Source: Rhynochetos jubatus (Eukaryota; Chordata; Aves; Eurypygiformes; Rhynochetidae). Taken from it: a stretch of 64,000 nucleotides of DNA. Where the stretch lies: positions 7,340,001 to 7,404,000 of the forward strand of contig CM050668.1 in the NCBI GenBank assembly GCA_027574665.1, given 5' to 3'. Shown one piece after another: positions 34,575 through 47,568 of this stretch (positions are counted from its first letter, which is position 1; the number at the start of each line of letters is the position of its first letter). The translations under genes were made by a program, and so were the position numbers. The notes beneath the pieces were generated by a model that searched no databases, had not been told where the DNA came from, and saw only the letters and a program-made list of their open reading frames with translations.

Positions 34575-36296
34575 ATGGCGTTACACTTGCCCAGAGTCAT
34601 CCGTTATGCCATACCTGGAGTGCTGGCATTACTTGGCTGGTGGGTCTATTGCCATAGAAAAAAGCGTGCAAGCTGTCACGACGAACAAGAAACAGCCATT
34701 GAAGAAGTGCCAGAGGATGGTGCATCACCCGAACCGGAAGCATGCGTTTCTCGAAGACAGCTTTTCTCATCGGGAGAGGAATGCTCAGAGAACGAAACCT
34801 CGACCCCCCTGCTGTCAGCAGGGTTGCTGCCGCCCCATCTTTGTCAAGCTCAGGAGAGGCTAGATCTCTCGGAGGACCTTGCAGACCTATCAGTGATGAC
34901 AGTTCCATACAGCGCCCTTGAGGACGACAGTGGAAAACTAGACTCAATAGGATCTGCAGAGGAAAGCAGTGTCCCTGCTAGTGTCTCTCTCCCTCTGATC
35001 TCAAAGACCGCAGAGTGTCACAGCAGCACTGCCGTGAGCCTTAGGCAGGGTTCAAGCTGTGCTGCAAAGCAAGAGCAGTGGCCGTCAGCGACACTGCCGC
35101 ACGAGTCTTTGGGAATCACGGAGATCAGCAGTGCAGAGCAGTCAGACGGTTCTTCATTTAAGCTCCCCAAAGAAAGCCAGATGGCAGAAGTTGTGCTGCC
35201 GAATACCGGCTCTGTGACAGCTCTTTGCTTGGGATTGGAGAAGGAAGCCGATGCCCCACAAGCCTTTCTCAGTAACGAAGCAGAAGTTGTATCAAGTCAC
35301 AAGGATTCTGCAGTGAACGCGCTACCGGATAGTTTGGAGCCTGGCTGCTTGGAGCAGTCCAGGGAAGAAGTGACGTTTGACTCAACTGCCAGTACTGTAC
35401 CTGTGTGTCAGGAGGACTCACAGCCAAAAGGAGATGAATCGGAAGGAGAGCAGATTGCAGGAGTGAGTTTGGACAAGGAAGAAATGGAGAAAATCGAGCA
35501 GGTGGCAAAGCAGGCAGTTTCCGAGGTCATTTTGGCAGCAACTGAGGAAGTGCTGTCTGGTCCTGCGAGTGATGTTTCCACTCAGAGCTGCCAGGCCGCT
35601 GCCAGCCGAGCTGAGAGACCTCGGGAGGTGGCAGGTGTTGTTTCCTCTGGTCAGATGCTTGCGGAGAAAGCTACGGCAGCCGATGAGAACACTTCTGTGA
35701 GGAGTGGGGCTGTGGTACTGGCATCCCCACGGACAGAGGAACGGGATCAGAGTGTGACAGATCCCAGCCGTTTAATACATGACCGTTTATCCAGCCCTGT
35801 TCAGGGAAATCCGAAAGACTGTCAGAAAAGGAAGAGTGTGTGCAGCAAGTCCCAAGGAGTTGATCGTACCCCCGTGGAAAACCATGGAGGGTCACTGGAA
35901 AAGTTGCCTTGGGTTATGGAGGACTCTGGGTGCAGCACATCCGCATCGGAAGGTGGAGCAAGTGTGGAGGACCCATTGCAGAACACGATGCTGTCTGACG
36001 CATCGGGCCAGCATTCGGACTCACTGAGCCTGTCTACAAGCCGAGACACGTCTGCTGAAGATTGCTCAGTACCAAGTGGAAAACCTACCCTAAAGCTGCC
36101 GGACAACAGCCAAGTGCCGTACAGTAATGGGATACTGAGAGAGGATGGTCCGCACTTGCCTCATGAGTGTAGCAGGGCAGAAGGGGTGGATGGAGGTAAC
36201 TTAAAAGGTAAGGGATTTGAAAATCTTCCTGTAAAAATGTGGGGAACAAGCTTTTTATGTGCTGTAACCCTCCTGCTTCAGAACATGTTCAGATGA
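34575..36296 (+). CDS. AKAP1: AKAP1 copy 3 short form: exon 2 read-through ORF (573 aa)
   Basis: Same read-through frame, ending at 36294-36296, with an unchanged tail. The 1-kb intron 2 deletion of this copy begins about 400 bases downstream of the stop, so the short-form frame is unaffected. Any retained 3' UTR or poly(A) signal beyond 36700 would differ from the other copies. Confidence 0.55.
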   Translation: MALHLPRVIRYAIPGVLALLGWWVYCHRKKRASCHDEQETAIEEVPEDGASPEPEACVSRRQLFSSGEECSENETSTPLLSAGLLPPHLCQAQERLDLSEDLADLSVMTVPYSALEDDSGKLDSIGSAEESSVPASVSLPLISKTAECHSSTAVSLRQGSSCAAKQEQWPSATLPHESLGITEISSAEQSDGSSFKLPKESQMAEVVLPNTGSVTALCLGLEKEADAPQAFLSNEAEVVSSHKDSAVNALPDSLEPGCLEQSREEVTFDSTASTVPVCQEDSQPKGDESEGEQIAGVSLDKEEMEKIEQVAKQAVSEVILAATEEVLSGPASDVSTQSCQAAASRAERPREVAGVVSSGQMLAEKATAADENTSVRSGAVVLASPRTEERDQSVTDPSRLIHDRLSSPVQGNPKDCQKRKSVCSKSQGVDRTPVENHGGSLEKLPWVMEDSGCSTSASEGGASVEDPLQNTMLSDASGQHSDSLSLSTSRDTSAEDCSVPSGKPTLKLPDNSQVPYSNGILREDGPHLPHECSRAEGVDGGNLKGKGFENLPVKMWGTSFLCAVTLLLQNMFR

Positions 36297-39200
36297 ATCC
36301 TCTTTGTGTTTCACTTCCCCAGCGGGTGAATATTTAGCCCGCATGTGCAGGTGGGCATGGATTTTCTCTTAGCATTCCCATCCCTGTAGGGTCCAGGGTT
36401 AGCCGGGTGATCTTCAGAGTATACTGCAAAGGCGTGAGCAGGCTGGTCCCCTTTCAACACAAAGCTTGTTGTCCAAAGCCAAGCATCTGCTTGAGTAGCC
36501 CAGTGAAACGGATGTAGGCCAGACCTTGCTGGTTTGAGACCTGCTAATACGAAGGGCTGCTGCTTTGGCCCAGGCAGCCTCTGGGAAGCACTGGGTTCTT
36601 ACCTGTGTTTATGGGCCGCTGCTGAACGGAAGCGGTAAGGCAGGTTTCTGAGGTGCTGCTGGATGAAGCAGGGAAGTGCTCTGATGAATTGTGATAAAAT
36701 TGTGTTTTCCATGAGGAAAACACAAAATACCTTGCTGCAGCAGAGGCTCGGTGTTGGTGTTAGCACAGTTCTCATGCAGCTGGTAGCTGTGACTTGGTGT
36801 CTTGTCTCTGCTGCTGTGTAAGGTGTCACCGTGTGTGAAGGACTCCTGCTGGACTCAGGCCTCCTTCTGTTGCGTGCCCAGCGGTGGGCAGGTTTTTCTG
36901 CAGGAATAAAAGGAGCCTTTCAGTAGGCTGTGTGTGATGGGACTCTACCCTTTCTGAAATACTGGAGAAACTGATACAGGGACATCCCAACTGAATGCGT
37001 AGGAAGAGCTGCATGTTTCTCTAGGAAGCGATGTATTTTCGTGGTCTTGTGACTGGCAGCTGGCCTGGGTGAGTTGTGAGTTGTCTGAATGCTGACACAT
37101 GGACATGTCTTGTAGGTTTGGATGTAACTCGCATGGATTTCACGGACAGTGGCTGTGCCATGAGGAAGACAGTGGCTCGCCGGAACTCTAAGCTAGAAGA
37201 CAAATCCGGCAAGTTCGACCTCGTTATCTGGGAAATAGAGGTCCCAAAGGTAAGCTGTCTCTGTCTTTATAGCGAGCTTTCTCTTGAGCTGAGAGGTTGT
37301 GTTTTTTAGGACTACGCTCATACCTCCTTCCCCCCTTTGAAGATGCAAAATCACCTGTGGCTGTCCTGCACGACATTGCTCTTGCAGTTCTGCTTCTGAG
37401 CAGACCCGAATACTGACGGCCAGAAACGTGAGACAGCAGCTCCCAGCAGGATGAGCGTGCTGCCTTGAGTGCTTGGGGGCTGTGATCCCAGTGAAGAAAT
37501 GTAACGTGTGTTTTCATGGATCAGTAAAACACAGGCTAAGAGAAGTTCTACAGCAAAAAAAAACCCCTTTCAGTGGTTAGCGAAGACAGGCTGTCAGTTC
37601 TCTTAAAGTAGCTAACTTGGCATTGTCTAGGATTATCCGTACTGACTTGGGCCCAACACTTCTGCTCCGGTCTCTGGTCTCTGACAGCAAGTGGTGGCAG
37701 GTGCCTATGGAAGAGTGGAAGCGAGAGGGCTTGCACAGACATCGCAGCTTCATCGCCCTGCGCAGGACATCCCAGCTGTCCAGGGACTCTAGTCGAATGG
37801 GCATGATAGCCTGGCTTACTCTCCAATGAATTTGTCTACTCCCTTTCTAATTAGCTTATTTTAAAATTGCTGGGACTTAGTATTTCAAATCGGAATGAAA
37901 ATTGCATGTAGCCTGCTGGGGAAAAAAAACCAGGTGGAAGACTGGGAGAGGACTCGACCCGACTGTAGGAAGACAGCAGCGTTTATCAGGCCTGTTTTTG
38001 TCCCATCGTGCCTTTGTGTCATTTGACAAGGGATGAAGATGGATCTGTCAAAATGAGCTCTACTTTCTGATCTGTATCTCCCGTGACTTAGCGCAGACCA
38101 GCTGAACGCTGCACTAGTTCATCATTGCCTTGTATTTATCCTGCCTGGCCCTACGCTACAGGAAATGGGAACGTAGGTGAAATAAGCCACAGAGAACACG
38201 TTTGATCTACATTTCTCTTCCTGACTGTTGCTTTCTTATCCCTTTCCTAAAGGACTTAGTTGGCCAATTGATTGGCAAACGAGGAAGATTCATGAACTTC
38301 TTGAGGCAATCCTCTGGTGCCAAGATTTATGTCTCGACACTACCTTATTTCCATGACTCCCAAGTCTGTCACATCGAAGGTAAGTGCAATGTCTCTTTAT
38401 TCGTGGTCTAATATGTAGCCTGGGGACCTCAGTTAGGTAGGCAAGGAATTCTGACAGATTTAGGGGCGTCATGAGTCCAGTGCTTTACAAAACATTTCCA
38501 CTCAGTGCTGTTACAGTAGAGGTATATGCCAAGTCGCCTGTGCCTTGGCATGTGCGCCTTCTGTTCTAGAGGTAGGGATGCATTTTAACGTCTTCAAGCT
38601 GCTGTAGTTTAACAAGCACCTCTTGCAGGATCGCTGCAGGCTTGAAGGAGGAGCTATGGGATGTGTATTAGCAAATATGGTTTTGAGTGTGAAGAATAGG
38701 AGATTAATTGTGGCTGGAAAATACCTGCCAGTGACTTGGGTTCATACTGGAGGCTGAAGCTGTTGAAACTGGGGCCTGGCGGTCAGAGTTGCTCACGTTG
38801 GCCTGATATGGCCAATCTATTAATACTTCAGTTATTGGCGTAGCACAGAAGGCTTCTGGTAGCTATGTTGCTTCACATGGTGGGGCTGTCCTCAGCATAC
38901 CTATGCTACAGACTTTCTGTGGGATTTTTGTCTTCCAGGCTCTGCGCATCAAGTAGAAACAGTACTGAGCCTGATTGGGAAGAAATTTAAGGAGCTGTGT
39001 CTCACCAACATCTACGGCCTACCTCCACCAACACTACTGACGCTCCATTCCATCCTTATGACCGCCTGGGTAAGTCCCAGCTTGCCGGCTGTGCTGATGT
39101 CAGGGCGGAAGGCCACGGTTGGTCACCGCCATCGTAGTATGCTGTGTCCACGTGGCTGGTTCACCGATGCCCTCAGAAAGAGTTTGGTTTTGTGTGGCTA

Positions 39201-42200
39201 TCTGTTGTCCAGCTTGTGTAATTCTTACAGATGAGATTTATCTGGTGGTTTCTGACACCTCGATAACCCTTGTCCCTTTGCTGCCACATGGGTGTCTATC
39301 CCCTACCTCCACTGAGACGGTAGACCGAAGGACCTTGCCAGCACGCTGACCCTCAAACATTGAGGTGCTGCCCCCAGGCTTCTCTCTAGCAAGCCTGGTT
39401 TTACCCCTTTCTCCCTTCAAATCTAGTTTAAAACCATTTCAGTGAGCCCTGCTCACTCCTGCACAAAGATCCTTTTCTCCCTTTGAGACAGGGGACACCA
39501 GGCTTGGAGGCAGGTGTTGATCCGCTGTCTGCTCTTGTTCCTTTCCTCGTCCTTCCCTGCCAGTGGAAGGATAGAGGAGAACACTGCCCGTGCTCCTGAT
39601 CCTTTAGCAGTCATCCCAAAGCCCTGAAGTCTCTCGATTGCCCTTGGACTGTGGCAGAATGTTGCACCAAACTGGGCACGCATCTGGCCCGGTAGGCTTT
39701 AACCTACAGGCTCAATGTTTGCCTAAGGAAGTAACACTTCGGTCTCCAGCCGAGTTGGTTGTCTGCTCCCTCCGCTTAAAGGCGTGTTGTGGTTTAATCT
39801 CGGCTAGCAACAGGCCGTGAAGCCACCCTCACCCCCCTCTCCACTCCAACGGAGGGACAGAATTGGAGGAAAAAGGCAAAGAGGCTCATAAAATTGAGAT
39901 AAGAACGATTTGCTAATTGAATATAAGTGAATTACATATATATGAGAATATATAAAAATACTACTACTAATAAGTAATTAAAATAATAGAAAATAAACGT
40001 GTGATACAATTGCTCACCACCCGCCGGGTAGTGACATAGCTCACACACAGCCAGGTCCTGGTAAGTGAAGAGTCAGAGCCAGCGAGCCCGAGAGCCAGAG
40101 CCTGAGAGCAATCACAGCAGAGTCCAAGCGAGCCCCACGAACGACAGCAGGATGAGAAAGGGCTGGCTGACCCACCAGCTCATGAACATGCAAGCAAAGG
40201 AATTAGCAAAGCAGCTAACGAAGGAGTTCAGGAGCTGACAGAAGAGTTGGCAAAGGAGCAAAAAGAGTTCCCGGATGAGTTACGGCCCCTGAGCCCACTC
40301 CCCGCTTCTGTACCGAGCCTGATGTGCTATGGAATGAAATCCTCCTCTGGTCAGTGTGGGTCAGCTGTCTGAACTGTGTGTGTCCCCACACTGCCTCTAG
40401 TGAGAAAGTTGGAAATGCAGCTGGGAAAGGCCTTGAATTTGGTGCAAGCACTCCCCAGCACCAGCTGAAAAGACACCTTATCAGTAGTTTTCTCAGGGTA
40501 AATCCAGAAACCCAGCTTCATAGCAGCCACTGTGAAGAGTTAACTCTTTGCTGACTAAAACCAGCACAGGGCTCTTTGCTGTGAGGTGGAAATGCCACTG
40601 ATCCGTTGCCATTACTGGCATTGTCCCTAAATCCTGAAGCTGGTCTTCTCAAAATGTTTCAATTCCTTATGGTATTTAATTGCACTAAAAGGAGGTTTTC
40701 ATGTCAGCGTTTCCCAGAAGAGTTTTCATGCTGCTTTTGCTATATGACACCTAGAAACACTGGACCTTTAGAATCTATAAAGTAACACTGCATGGAACTG
40801 TCTCCTTGGATGTGAAGACAGGCTTTGTTCTGGAGAACTGAATTTATGCTGGGAAATCCAAACCATGTTGGTTGTATTCCAAGCACAGTAGTGCTCGGAA
40901 GCTGCCCAACCCAATGGCTCCAGCAGCCAGGGTGCAAATGACTTGGAAAATGAGGCCTCTGTGACAAATCTTGGCCAATCCCTGCAAAGATTACCTTGAT
41001 GTTTAAAAACCCGTGGGCAGGGAATCCTTGCGAGGTGCGCTGTGTGGAGAGCGCAGCATGACTTGAGCTGCATCGTTTCTGACTCTGCTCGCTGATCTCT
41101 TGGGTAAATAAGGAGTTGCTGGTGGAACACGGGGTTGCTGGGAACGAAGCTTGTGTTGCGATGAACTCCGAGAGTTTCCTTTCTCCATGTGGCAGCTGTT
41201 GCTCCCGGATGGAGTCACCGTAGAGGTGGTTGTGGCGCACCAAGTCGACGCGGGACACATGTTTCTGCATCAGCACACCCACCCCACTTTCCATGTCCTG
41301 CGTAGCCTGGACCAGCAGATGTATGCCTGCTATTCTCATCCCGCGGTTCCGACCCTGCCGACTCCAGTAGAAGGCAAGTAACCTGGTTGCTCACAAATTG
41401 TTCCGCTGAGGAACTTCTAGGGTCACGCGAAAGCACGATGCCCCTGAGTTAGGCTTGGGAAGTTTCCCCGTAGATGGGAATGTGATAGTTCGCTTGTCAT
41501 TTCATCTCTCTTTAAGCTGACGCCAGAGTACAGACGTTGCTCTCCTCTTCCTTACCTCACACGTCCCTGGAGTACCTCCCCAGCCACCTAGTTCCATGTT
41601 GAAGTTCAGGATAAAATAGTCTGTCTCAGGTTATTTCTCATCAACTTGGCATCTGGTGTGCTTTTGCTGACAGTGTGGAGCTACTCCCAAATCTTCATAG
41701 TGTCACTCTCAGCACACGGTGTAAAGCGGCGGGTACACCCCGTGGAAAGGGGTTATTAGTGCTGAGCTTCCTTTTTGGAAGCAGATACCTCGCTGTTAAT
41801 GACCCGAGGCTGGAAGGGAGCTGGATACTTGGGTAGAGCAGGACGGTAGTGACTGACAGACTGGAGAGTAAACTCCCCTCTCTGTGTCCCAGCTGCAGGC
41901 TTGGTGTGGTGGGGGTGTGGGTGGTGTTGAAAGGAGATGGGAGCAGCATAGGAAATGCTGTTGATTCTCCGTAGATGGCTGGGCAGCGGTAGTGATGTCT
42001 GAAGTTCTGATTCCTGGAAACCCACTCACGCCGAGCCTTTCTTCTCTGCACTCCTGTGTTTTGCAGTCGGTATTATCTGCGCAGCTCCAGGCCTGGATGG
42101 GGCATGGTTACGGGCTCAAGTCATTAGCTACTTTGAAGAGACGGATGAAGTGGAGCTCAGATACGTGGACTACGGAGGATACGACAAAGTGAAGATTGAC

Positions 42201-45200
42201 ACGCTCAGACAAATCAGGTCTTTAGCTGCTCTTCCGTGGCCTGAGGCCGTGTCTGGGTTGAACCTTCATCGGAGGCATCCGTATCGTTTGAATTGCTCAT
42301 AGGTTTTTCCACAGCTGAAGCGGGAAGTGGCAGAAAGGTTTGTCTGGGCAGCGGGCGTGGGTTCCTTGGGAGCGGAGCACAGTAAGCTCTTGCGAGGCTT
42401 TTTGAAGGGGAGTGGAGAGGAAATTGCAGCTTCTGCCACTTCAGCGTGGAAGCTGAGCAAAAGGATGCCGACAGGAGGCCCCGAAGTGTAGTTCATTGAT
42501 GAGCTAGGAATAAGATTCGCATTCCCTACGCCCCAGCCCCGTTGGCTGGGAGAGCTGTGTTGGATGAGGGGTTTCTTCCACGAGCCCATTAAATACGCGA
42601 TTGTGCCCCAGAGGTGGGGGGAAAAAAGCAGTACAGCCACCCTTATGGGGGTGGGTTTTACGGGGAGCCCGGTCCAACCTGACACGCGAATCAGACAATT
42701 CACTGCTGTTGCTTACACTGTCATCAGTTTTAAACTGAATTCCTGCTAGAGCAACTGATGAATCAACGTCACCTTCAAGAATACAGGAGTAACTGAAAGC
42801 CAGGTTCTTAATCTGATTGATTCTCTTTTCTTTAAGGTCTGATTTTTTATCACTACCTTTCCAAGGAGCGGAAGTTTTACTAGACAACGTGGTGCCACTT
42901 CCAGGTAATGGGGCTTTCGAGGTGTGCTGTTGGCACTCCTCTGGCAGGTTGCAGAGCATGCCAGCTGTGTATAAGCAATGATTCTGTCTAAACCTTCCCC
43001 CTCCTTTTGCAAGTGCAGCCTCTGGTGGGACTAGAGCAAGAATTAGAAAGAACTGTATGTGATTCTTTGACATGTGCTGGCGTGGCATAACCGCTCAGAC
43101 TGCAGGGGAAAGAGCGGAAATGTCTAGACTTTCTCGCACGGAGGAGAGAATGAATTATTCTCCTAGGCACAAGTTGGCAGGACTGGCAGGTTATAGATGA
43201 AGTAGCTGTCCCTACTCTGCCACCTTCCGTGCTCTTTCTGCCACCCAGAGTAAATGCAAACCTAGTTTTTGGTCTCCTACACAATTACCTGGCGCTTTCC
43301 AAGTGATGTGTGTAGTGCTGTGTTCAAAACGCTGCCCTCCAAGCACTGGAAGAATGTCGGTCACTGCCTAGAAGTGCTTTCTGGTTTGCTTTTTTCTTTC
43401 TAGTGGCGCTGGAGATGTGTGCTGTACTGGTGTCAAAAGCTGCCCTTCTGGGGGCGGCAGGGAGGGGTGGCTGTAGGAGCCAGGGGTCAGGCCAGGTTTC
43501 CCCACAGGGCTTTGGGGCTGGCAGGACTCGGGGCACAGGCCCTGCCAAGGCTGTAGATGTAGGGCGAGGTTTAAGCTGCTTCTAAGCAGAAGTTGGTGTT
43601 TTGCACGTTCCCCGAGATGATCGACCTCCTTCGGTATTTCTGGGGTTGTAAGGAGTCCCCTTGCTGCTGCAGGTGGCCCTCGGGGTGGGGAGCACAAAGG
43701 AGAAACTTTATTTTGCAGCAATTTGGTAGGAAATAAGCAACTGTCCTCCAAAATGAAGACACTTCTGTCCGGTCTAGGGGGCAGGTTGTACCCGTACTGC
43801 CTGGGACGCAGGGGGTTCCGGCTGCGTCGCAGGCGTGGAGTTAGCAGCAGGACCCGTGTAAGCTGTGCAGGCTGAGACATGAGCTGCCAGTGCTGGCAAA
43901 GGGCATGTGCCACCGCTCAGGTGCCAGCCAGCCTGCGGTACAAATGCTTTTGAGTCCCTGTTTACGCTATTGCACTCCGCGCGGGGTCGGTAAAGTCCTG
44001 AGGTCCCCGAGCTTAGTTTATTAAGGATCAAAATACTAATGGCGGCTCAACGGAGCTGCACAAGTACACTTTTCTGTCTTTCAAGCCTCCTAATTCATCA
44101 GCCACGTATGTTCACGGTAACTTAGCTAGTGGCTTTGGAAAGCACTTCCCCCTTTCCCTTCAGCAGCCCAGTGGGCACAATACCTGTGTGACCTCCAGCT
44201 TAACAGACGGGTTTCGGCAGCTGCCTACAGCAACAGTAGGTGAGGATTCTCTGGCCTAAGTTCCGTAGGAGGTCAGACAAGATGAGCTTGGTAGTCCCTG
44301 CTGGCTTTTAGAGCCTGAGCATCTCTCATTTGGTTTCTCCTGCTCTTTCCTTTCCACAGGCGAGGATCACTTTTCCTCTGAAGCCGACGCCGCTGTTGCC
44401 GAGATGAGCAGAGGCGCAGTCCTAGCGGCACAGGTACGTGAGGGCTGTCTGGAACAGCCGATTCGACTGCTGCTGTTATCCTCTCTGCCCCTAGCACGCT
44501 CTGTATGTTGCAGTCAAAACCAAAGCCGGAGCCTGTAGGCCTGGCTGCCGGGCAGGGTTCTTGCGGAGAAATGTTGGTGCTGAGACCTTCCTTGTGCAGC
44601 GTCAGCACCGCTCGGGGCTGTGTGGCTGGGAAGGGCTGAGCAGTCCCTCTTGTTGCTGATGCGGGCAGGGAGGAAGGGCACCGAACGGCTTTACAGAGCA
44701 CAAAGTGGCCTCTTGTCCAGTGGACCACGTATTCACCTGGGTGTGCGCTGCTTTGCCAGTCTCAGCTGTCTTTGCAACACCGGTGCCAGGGGTCTGGCCT
44801 CTGGCTGGCCAGAGGGAGAAGCGAGGCTTCTGGCAGTGTCCCAGAGGCTTCTGCGTGCAGTGCCTGACCTCGGGGAAGAGGCGCTGACCTCTCGTGCCGT
44901 GCTTCTAATGCTGGCTGTAGCTCTCCATGTCAGTCAGCTGGGACAAGCGGGAAACTGATGGTGGTTGAGCCGCTCAATCTCAGTTTGCTTTGGTTTCCTG
45001 CAGCGCTCAAACGCATCACGAATCTTGCAAGGGTATGGATTTGAGTGGCTAGAGCAAACCTGCCAGCAGGGTGTCCCGCTGCCTGGTGGCAGGAGCCGCG
45101 TTTCCTCTTGCCTACACCGAAGTATTGACTCCGATAGGCAGTGCGTGATGCTCGCCTTGCATCCTCCGTGGCTCAGACCCGAATGGCTGCATGTTGATGT

Positions 45201-45515
45201 TTTTCTGTGTTTGCAGGTCACAAATTACGACGGTGCGACAGGTCTGCCGCTGATACAGCTGTGGAACTTGATGGGAGACGAGGTGCGCATGTTGCCATGT
45301 GTATTTTTTCAACACTTCACAAAGTGAACTGTTCGTGCTAATCACTGTTAGCGTTCGTGGTTACGCAGACTTTCTGTTGTTGGTCAGGAACTTGCTGATG
45401 TTACTTGCCGGAGGTTTGTTCACCTTTCTACTGTTTTCTTTCCACCTCTCTTTAGGTGGTGTCTATAAACCGAACTCTGGTGGAACGAGGATTTGCTCAG
45501 TGGCTCGACTACTAG
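34575..45515 (+). CDS. AKAP1: AKAP1 copy 3, A-kinase anchoring protein 1 (873 aa)
   Basis: Coding exons: 34575-36207, 37116-37249, 38253-38379, 38939-39069, 41196-41373, 42067-42217, 42837-42904, 44360-44433, 45217-45282, 45456-45515. The frame is open throughout. Relative to copy 1 it has P149H, N165K, R186S, S212G, D541G and M554T. Uniquely it has Q599R, which turns the KH-domain loop from GKQG into GKRG; this loop contacts the nucleic-acid backbone in KH domains. Intron 2 is about 1 kb shorter than in the other copies, with the exon 2 donor and exon 3 acceptor untouched. Copy 3 shares the extra gaggtaac motif near the exon 2 donor with copy 2. Promoter and exon 1 are at about 30900-31590. 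Confidence 0.95.
36700..36725. other. Deletion junction with fold-back palindrome, intron 2 of copy 3
   Basis: Compared with unit 1, bases matching 4728-5763 are absent. Between the flanks (gataaaat and ccatgagg) lie eight new bases, tgtgtttt. These are the reverse complement of aaaacaca just beyond the right flank. They produce 11-base inverted arms (36700-36710 and 36715-36725) around a 4-base loop, atga. The other units have tgtgag at the corresponding place and no palindrome. Confidence 0.9.
39785..40568 (+). mobile_element. Degenerate solo LTR, intron 5 of copy 3
   Basis: Same element and position, with the 14-bp extra segment; 784 bases, as in units 2 and 4. Confidence 0.6.
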
Positions 45516-45629
45516 CAGTGTGCCAGATGCCTCGACAGCTCTCTCAGCGGAGAAAAACAAAATCTTATTTTGCGCTATTACAATTTGGTTTGGCAACCTG
45601 TTTACACCTGAATGTAAGTTTTGTGGTCC

Positions 45630-45635
45630 ATTAAA
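45630..45635 (+). terminator. Poly(A) signal ATTAAA of AKAP1 copy 3
   Basis: Same hexamer and GU-rich context, 115 bases after the copy 3 stop codon. Confidence 0.6.
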
Positions 45636-45881
45636 ATCTGTGTTGCTGAACTGTTACCATTTCACTAGAAACACATAGCTCGTCTCAGTGAAAGGCAGGG
45701 TGTTAAAAGCCATAATGACAGATACCGTAGCTTTAAAGCAAAAAAACCTCCTCCCTGGCCTCTACTCAAATGGAATGCAAAAACCCTTAAACCCTGGGGC
45801 TTGCTGGAAGGTAGCAAGTGTCCCTGAAAGGGGAACTGTGGTTGCGTTTTGGTTCAAGATGTAGAATGCCCCATGACCACC

Positions 45882-46570
45882 GCCGGAGCGGGAAAGCCCC
45901 TACGACAGCAGCTCCCGGGCTGGCTGAGGCCCGGCCTGACGCCGCCGAGGCGCTGGGCCGCTCCCTGCCGAGGATGAGGGGCCGCGCAGCGGCCCGCCCC
46001 GCCGCCGCCACCAGGGCTGGCCGGGCCTCAGCGGCAGCGCGGAGCGGGGACTCCTTTGGGATGACTCCCCGCGTACCGAGGAAGGGAGGGCGGGAGGAGG
46101 CGGCCGCGGGTGAGGCGCAGCAGGGCGCAGGGTGTCTGTGAGGGGGCGCGGCGGCGGGGGGGCGGGGAAGACGGGCGGCGGGGGGGACCGGGACGCGCTC
46201 CCGCTCCGGGCACCGGCGGTGGCGGACCGGACCGTCCGTAAGTAAGTACTGCCGCGGGCTATCGGCCCACCCTGTCGGGTCTCGCACTGCCCGGGCGTGC
46301 CGCTGCGCCCAAGGTCAGCGCCACCGCGCCCGGCCCCCGGCCCGGCTGTCAGGCCCGGCCCGCGCTGCCGGTGGGGAGCACGGTGGAGGGAGCGGGGCTG
46401 CCCGCGGGCACGGCGGTGGCTCCGCCGACGTCGCCGCTGGGGCTCGATTGCAGCAGGCCGGGCTGTGCCGGTGCCCGCCGGGGAGCGGAGCTGCAGCGCC
46501 CGTGTGGCCCCGGGGCTGGGGAGGCCCTACAGCGGGTACCGGGCGGGGTGTCTTAGGGGAGGCTGCAGGT
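45882..46570 (+). promoter_or_regulatory. AKAP1: CpG island, promoter and non-coding exon 1 of AKAP1 copy 4
   Basis: Counterpart of the other islands. Exon 1 would end at 46237 and join exon 2 at 49527. A local change (tgtgagggggc at about 46137-46147) puts a TGA 26 codons after the upstream ATG at 46061, so the upstream frame is short in this copy. GC boxes are preserved. Confidence 0.75.
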
Positions 46571-47502
46571 AAAGGCTGCACAGGTCCCTCAGCCTGGCTG
46601 AGGGCTCTGAAGGCTCTCTGAGGCCTCAGCTAAAGATGGGGCTTTTGTGTGTCCATGTGCACGTTACTGCTTGTTTCCCAGCCAGGCGGGGGCAAAGTCA
46701 ATTAGCACAGTCAGGAGAGAAGCAGCTGTGCCAGCCAGAGGAATGCTGGGAGCTGGAATCAAACGTGATTCATTCCCGCTGCCAACCGTGCTGCAGCTAC
46801 TTAGCAATGAAAGCGAGAGGTGACCCAGGTGTTGCAGGCTGGGCAGTAACGAGGAAGGTGCCTGGTGTTGTCCCTTGTGCTCTGGTATGGCAAGGCTTGC
46901 TGTGTTACGGAAACAGCCGCTCAAAACTGTGCTTAGCAAACTCTGTACGTCGCGGTGACTGCTGTTTGCTTGTAAGCCAGCAGGGAATATCGTCAGGAGC
47001 CAGGGAATTGAATTCTCTTGCTACTGAGGAAGTAATGCAGCCTTGCTTTCCTGGAAGAACCCGTGTTGTTTGACTTTCTTAGTTTTGTTTCTTTCTTTGC
47101 CCCTTCCTCCCCCTCCTTGAAGCAAGGCAGACCCAAGGTCCTCGCGCTGCAGGACTGGGCAACTTGATCTGTGTCTGGCCACGTTCTTTGTCACAGTCCA
47201 GGAAGTTACAGCGTGAAGCAGGGAGACAGGACGGACAGGCCTCTGGGTAGGGGCATCTTTGTCCCGAGTTACCTGCAGTAGTAGGAAACGACAAGAGCAG
47301 CTGCCCTTGAGCACAGTCCATCTGCTGTGGCTGGGTAAGGGGCTGCAGCATGGCAGTAGTTCTGGCTGTCTGTGTTTCCAGGCTGAGGTGGTGCCTTGGT
47401 CAGGCTGGCAGTTGTGCTGGTCCCTGCTGAGTGTTACCAGGGCCTCTGTGGACTTTGTGTCAGGTGAAAGGAAAGGGCTCGTTGCTGGGGAAAGTAGTAG
47501 CA

Positions 47503-47568
47503 GGAGACAGTAACTGTACTTTTCTGCTGTTTGCTGGAGACGGTAACTGTACGTTTCTGCTGTTTGCT
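47503..47568 (+). repeat. 33-bp minisatellite, two copies (unit 4)
   Basis: Two adjacent copies at 47503-47535 and 47536-47568. Confidence 0.9.

Larger units (their letters stand above)
31969..46949 (+). repeat. Tandem amplicon unit 3 (14,981 bp, 1-kb intronic deletion)
   Basis: Same gene order as the other units, but about 1 kb shorter. The bases matching unit 1 positions 4728-5763 (intron 2) are missing and replaced by eight bases at 36701-36708. All exons are kept, so AKAP1 copy 3 remains intact. Its first-exon poly-G tract lies in unit 2, because promoters sit at the 3' end of the preceding unit. The CpG island at its own 3' end serves copy 4. Confidence 0.97.
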
